From Osmia lignaria lignaria (Eukaryota; Arthropoda; Insecta; Hymenoptera; Megachilidae): a stretch of 64,000 nt of DNA. The DNA lies in NCBI RefSeq assembly GCF_051020975.1, contig NW_027478160.1, forward strand, positions 5,416,001 to 5,480,000, written 5' to 3'. A program made the translations under genes and the position numbers. Within the stretch, counting starts at the first letter, position 1. Each line of letters begins with the position of its first letter. Below the pieces are notes generated by a model that did not search any database, was not told the origin of the DNA, and saw only the letters and a program-made list of their open reading frames with translations. Positions 63,531 to 64,000 of this stretch are shown here, piece by piece.

Positions 63531-64000
63531 TCTGATCAAAAAATATCATAGAACGTAAAAAGTAGGAAACTTAATTCTCTACAAATAAGGTCTCTTAACA
63601 TTTTGCCATAGCTCGCTTCGTTTCCGAGATATTTGCAGATTTATGTCAAGGGAAGGGGCCTGCCGGACATATTTCGAGATATTTCTTCTTCTTGTTGTTC
63701 TTCTTCTGCACAGCTAAGCTGGAAGTGGCATTTGCAGCTCGCAATAGTGCAGAGATATCTCAAAGAAAGGGGCCACGGTGTTTCTGTATCTCTATTATGT
63801 TGGTGCGGCTTCGGAACTTTTAAATATCTGGATATATCTCGAGAACTACGGGTCTGATCAAAAAATATCATAGAACATAAAACGTAGGAAACATAATTCT
63901 CTACAGAAAAGGTCTCTTAACATTTTGCCATAGCTCGCTTCGTTTCCGAGATATTTGCAGATTTATCTCAAGGGAAGGGGCCTGACGGACATATTTCGAG
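63420..64000. repeat. Segment duplicated at +4830 bp (matches 58.6-59.2 kb)
   Basis: Carries the same rare changes as 58590-59170: GAACGTAAAAAG, CTACAAATAAGG, TTTATGTCAAGG, CTGCCGGAC, GCAGAGATATC, ATCTGGATATATC, CTACGGGTCTG, AAAACGTAGG and CTACAGAAAAGG. The match runs to the window end. Confidence 0.85.
63955..64000 (+). repeat. Partial satellite unit at right edge
   Basis: The first 46 bp of a unit with the TTTATCTC head, ending inside CATATTTCGAG. The array continues past the window. Confidence 0.95.

Larger units (their letters stand above)
1..64000. repeat. 322-bp tandem satellite array filling the window
   Basis: Every position belongs to a head-to-tail 322-bp unit, all in the same orientation. 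The conserved block around TTTCCGAGATATTTGCAG recurs every 322 bp from the first line to the last. There are 198 complete units, plus 199 bp and 46 bp of partial units at the two edges. Neighbouring units usually differ at a few to a few tens of positions, while some distant units are identical as far as I can see. No transposon, microsatellite block, inversion or unique spacer interrupts the array, and neither end is reached, so the true array is longer than 64 kb. Such arrays are typical of eukaryotic centromeric or pericentromeric heterochromatin; that placement is inference. I do not recognise the family by name. Confidence 0.98.
50109..64000. repeat. Domain E: units related to domain A, with nested duplications
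   Basis: This right-end domain shares most of its variants with domain A and, from about 56.2 kb, includes domain B variants (GGGTCCTGATGG at 56549, 57837 and 63311; GCTGAGCTGG at 56227 and 62989). It holds a 19-unit-spaced duplication, a 21-unit-spaced duplication and a 15-unit-spaced one near the end, so its parts are copied in overlapping fashion. Confidence 0.72.

Noticed and set aside
200..63857. Family of 74-residue proteins encoded by each repeat
   Set aside because: Start codon is TTG in nearly all copies, 12 copies have internal stops, one is frameshifted, copies differ by many amino-acid changes, and 322 bp is not a multiple of 3. Better explained as satellite DNA.
1..64000. CRISPR array
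   Set aside because: The unit is 322 bp with no short-repeat and unique-spacer structure; the whole unit is repeated.
1..64000. Ribosomal DNA, 5S or snRNA tandem array
   Set aside because: No recognisable 5S internal promoter, rRNA or snRNA sequence; the unit has no RNA polymerase III box pair or terminator in a sensible arrangement.
1..64000. Transposon or viral fragment inside the array
   Set aside because: No break in the 322-bp phase except changes of -2 and +1 bp, so nothing is inserted.

Overview
The whole window is one unbroken tandem array of a 322-bp satellite DNA monomer. I see no unique sequence, gene, RNA gene, transposon or array edge anywhere in the 64 kb. Phasing each unit at the conserved TTGCAG hexamer gives a 199-bp partial unit (1-199), 198 complete units, and a 46-bp partial unit (63955-64000). 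Unit starts are 200+322n up to 34654, then 34974, 35296, 35619, and 35619+322n to the end. Only two units depart from 322 bp: one of 320 bp (34654-34973) and one of 323 bp (35296-35618). A hand count of one consensus-like unit gives about 40% GC.

An array this long and this homogeneous is the signature of eukaryotic centromeric or pericentromeric heterochromatin resolved by long-read assembly. The AT-leaning monomer with repeated CGAGATAT-type motifs resembles insect satellites in style, but this is only a weak guess and I recognise no named family. Cell location and function cannot be read from this window.

Layout. Units differ by linked base variants in a head (TTTATCTCAAGGG or TTCAGCTCAAAGG), a middle (CGCACTAGTGC or CGCAATAGTGC/CGCAATCGTGC) and a tail (CTCGAAAACTACGCTTC with AAATTGTAGG, or CTCGAGAACTACGCATC with AAAAAGTAGG). 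These variants define five domains. Domain A is 1-~6.96 kb and is mixed. Domain B is ~6.96-24.06 kb, marked by GGGTCCTGATGG heads and CATTATTC tails, with a perfect-looking 6-unit duplication. Domain C is ~24.06-33.08 kb, two near-identical copies of a 14-unit block. Domain D is ~33.08-50.11 kb, with a 10-unit tandem block, an 8.05-kb-spaced duplication and the only two indels. Domain E is ~50.11-64 kb, with a 5-unit block, segments nearly identical to the left end of the window about 50 kb away, and a small cluster of more diverged units.

A 74-codon frame is open in most units, but I read it as a by-product of the repeat. It starts with TTG in nearly every copy. It is broken by stops in 12 units. 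It differs between copies by many amino-acid changes. Because 322 is not a multiple of 3, it cannot continue from unit to unit. No gene is therefore called. The interest here is structural: layered higher-order repeats of several sizes, mosaic monomers that record crossover or conversion inside the unit, near-absolute length conservation, and inverted copies of a short motif inside every unit.
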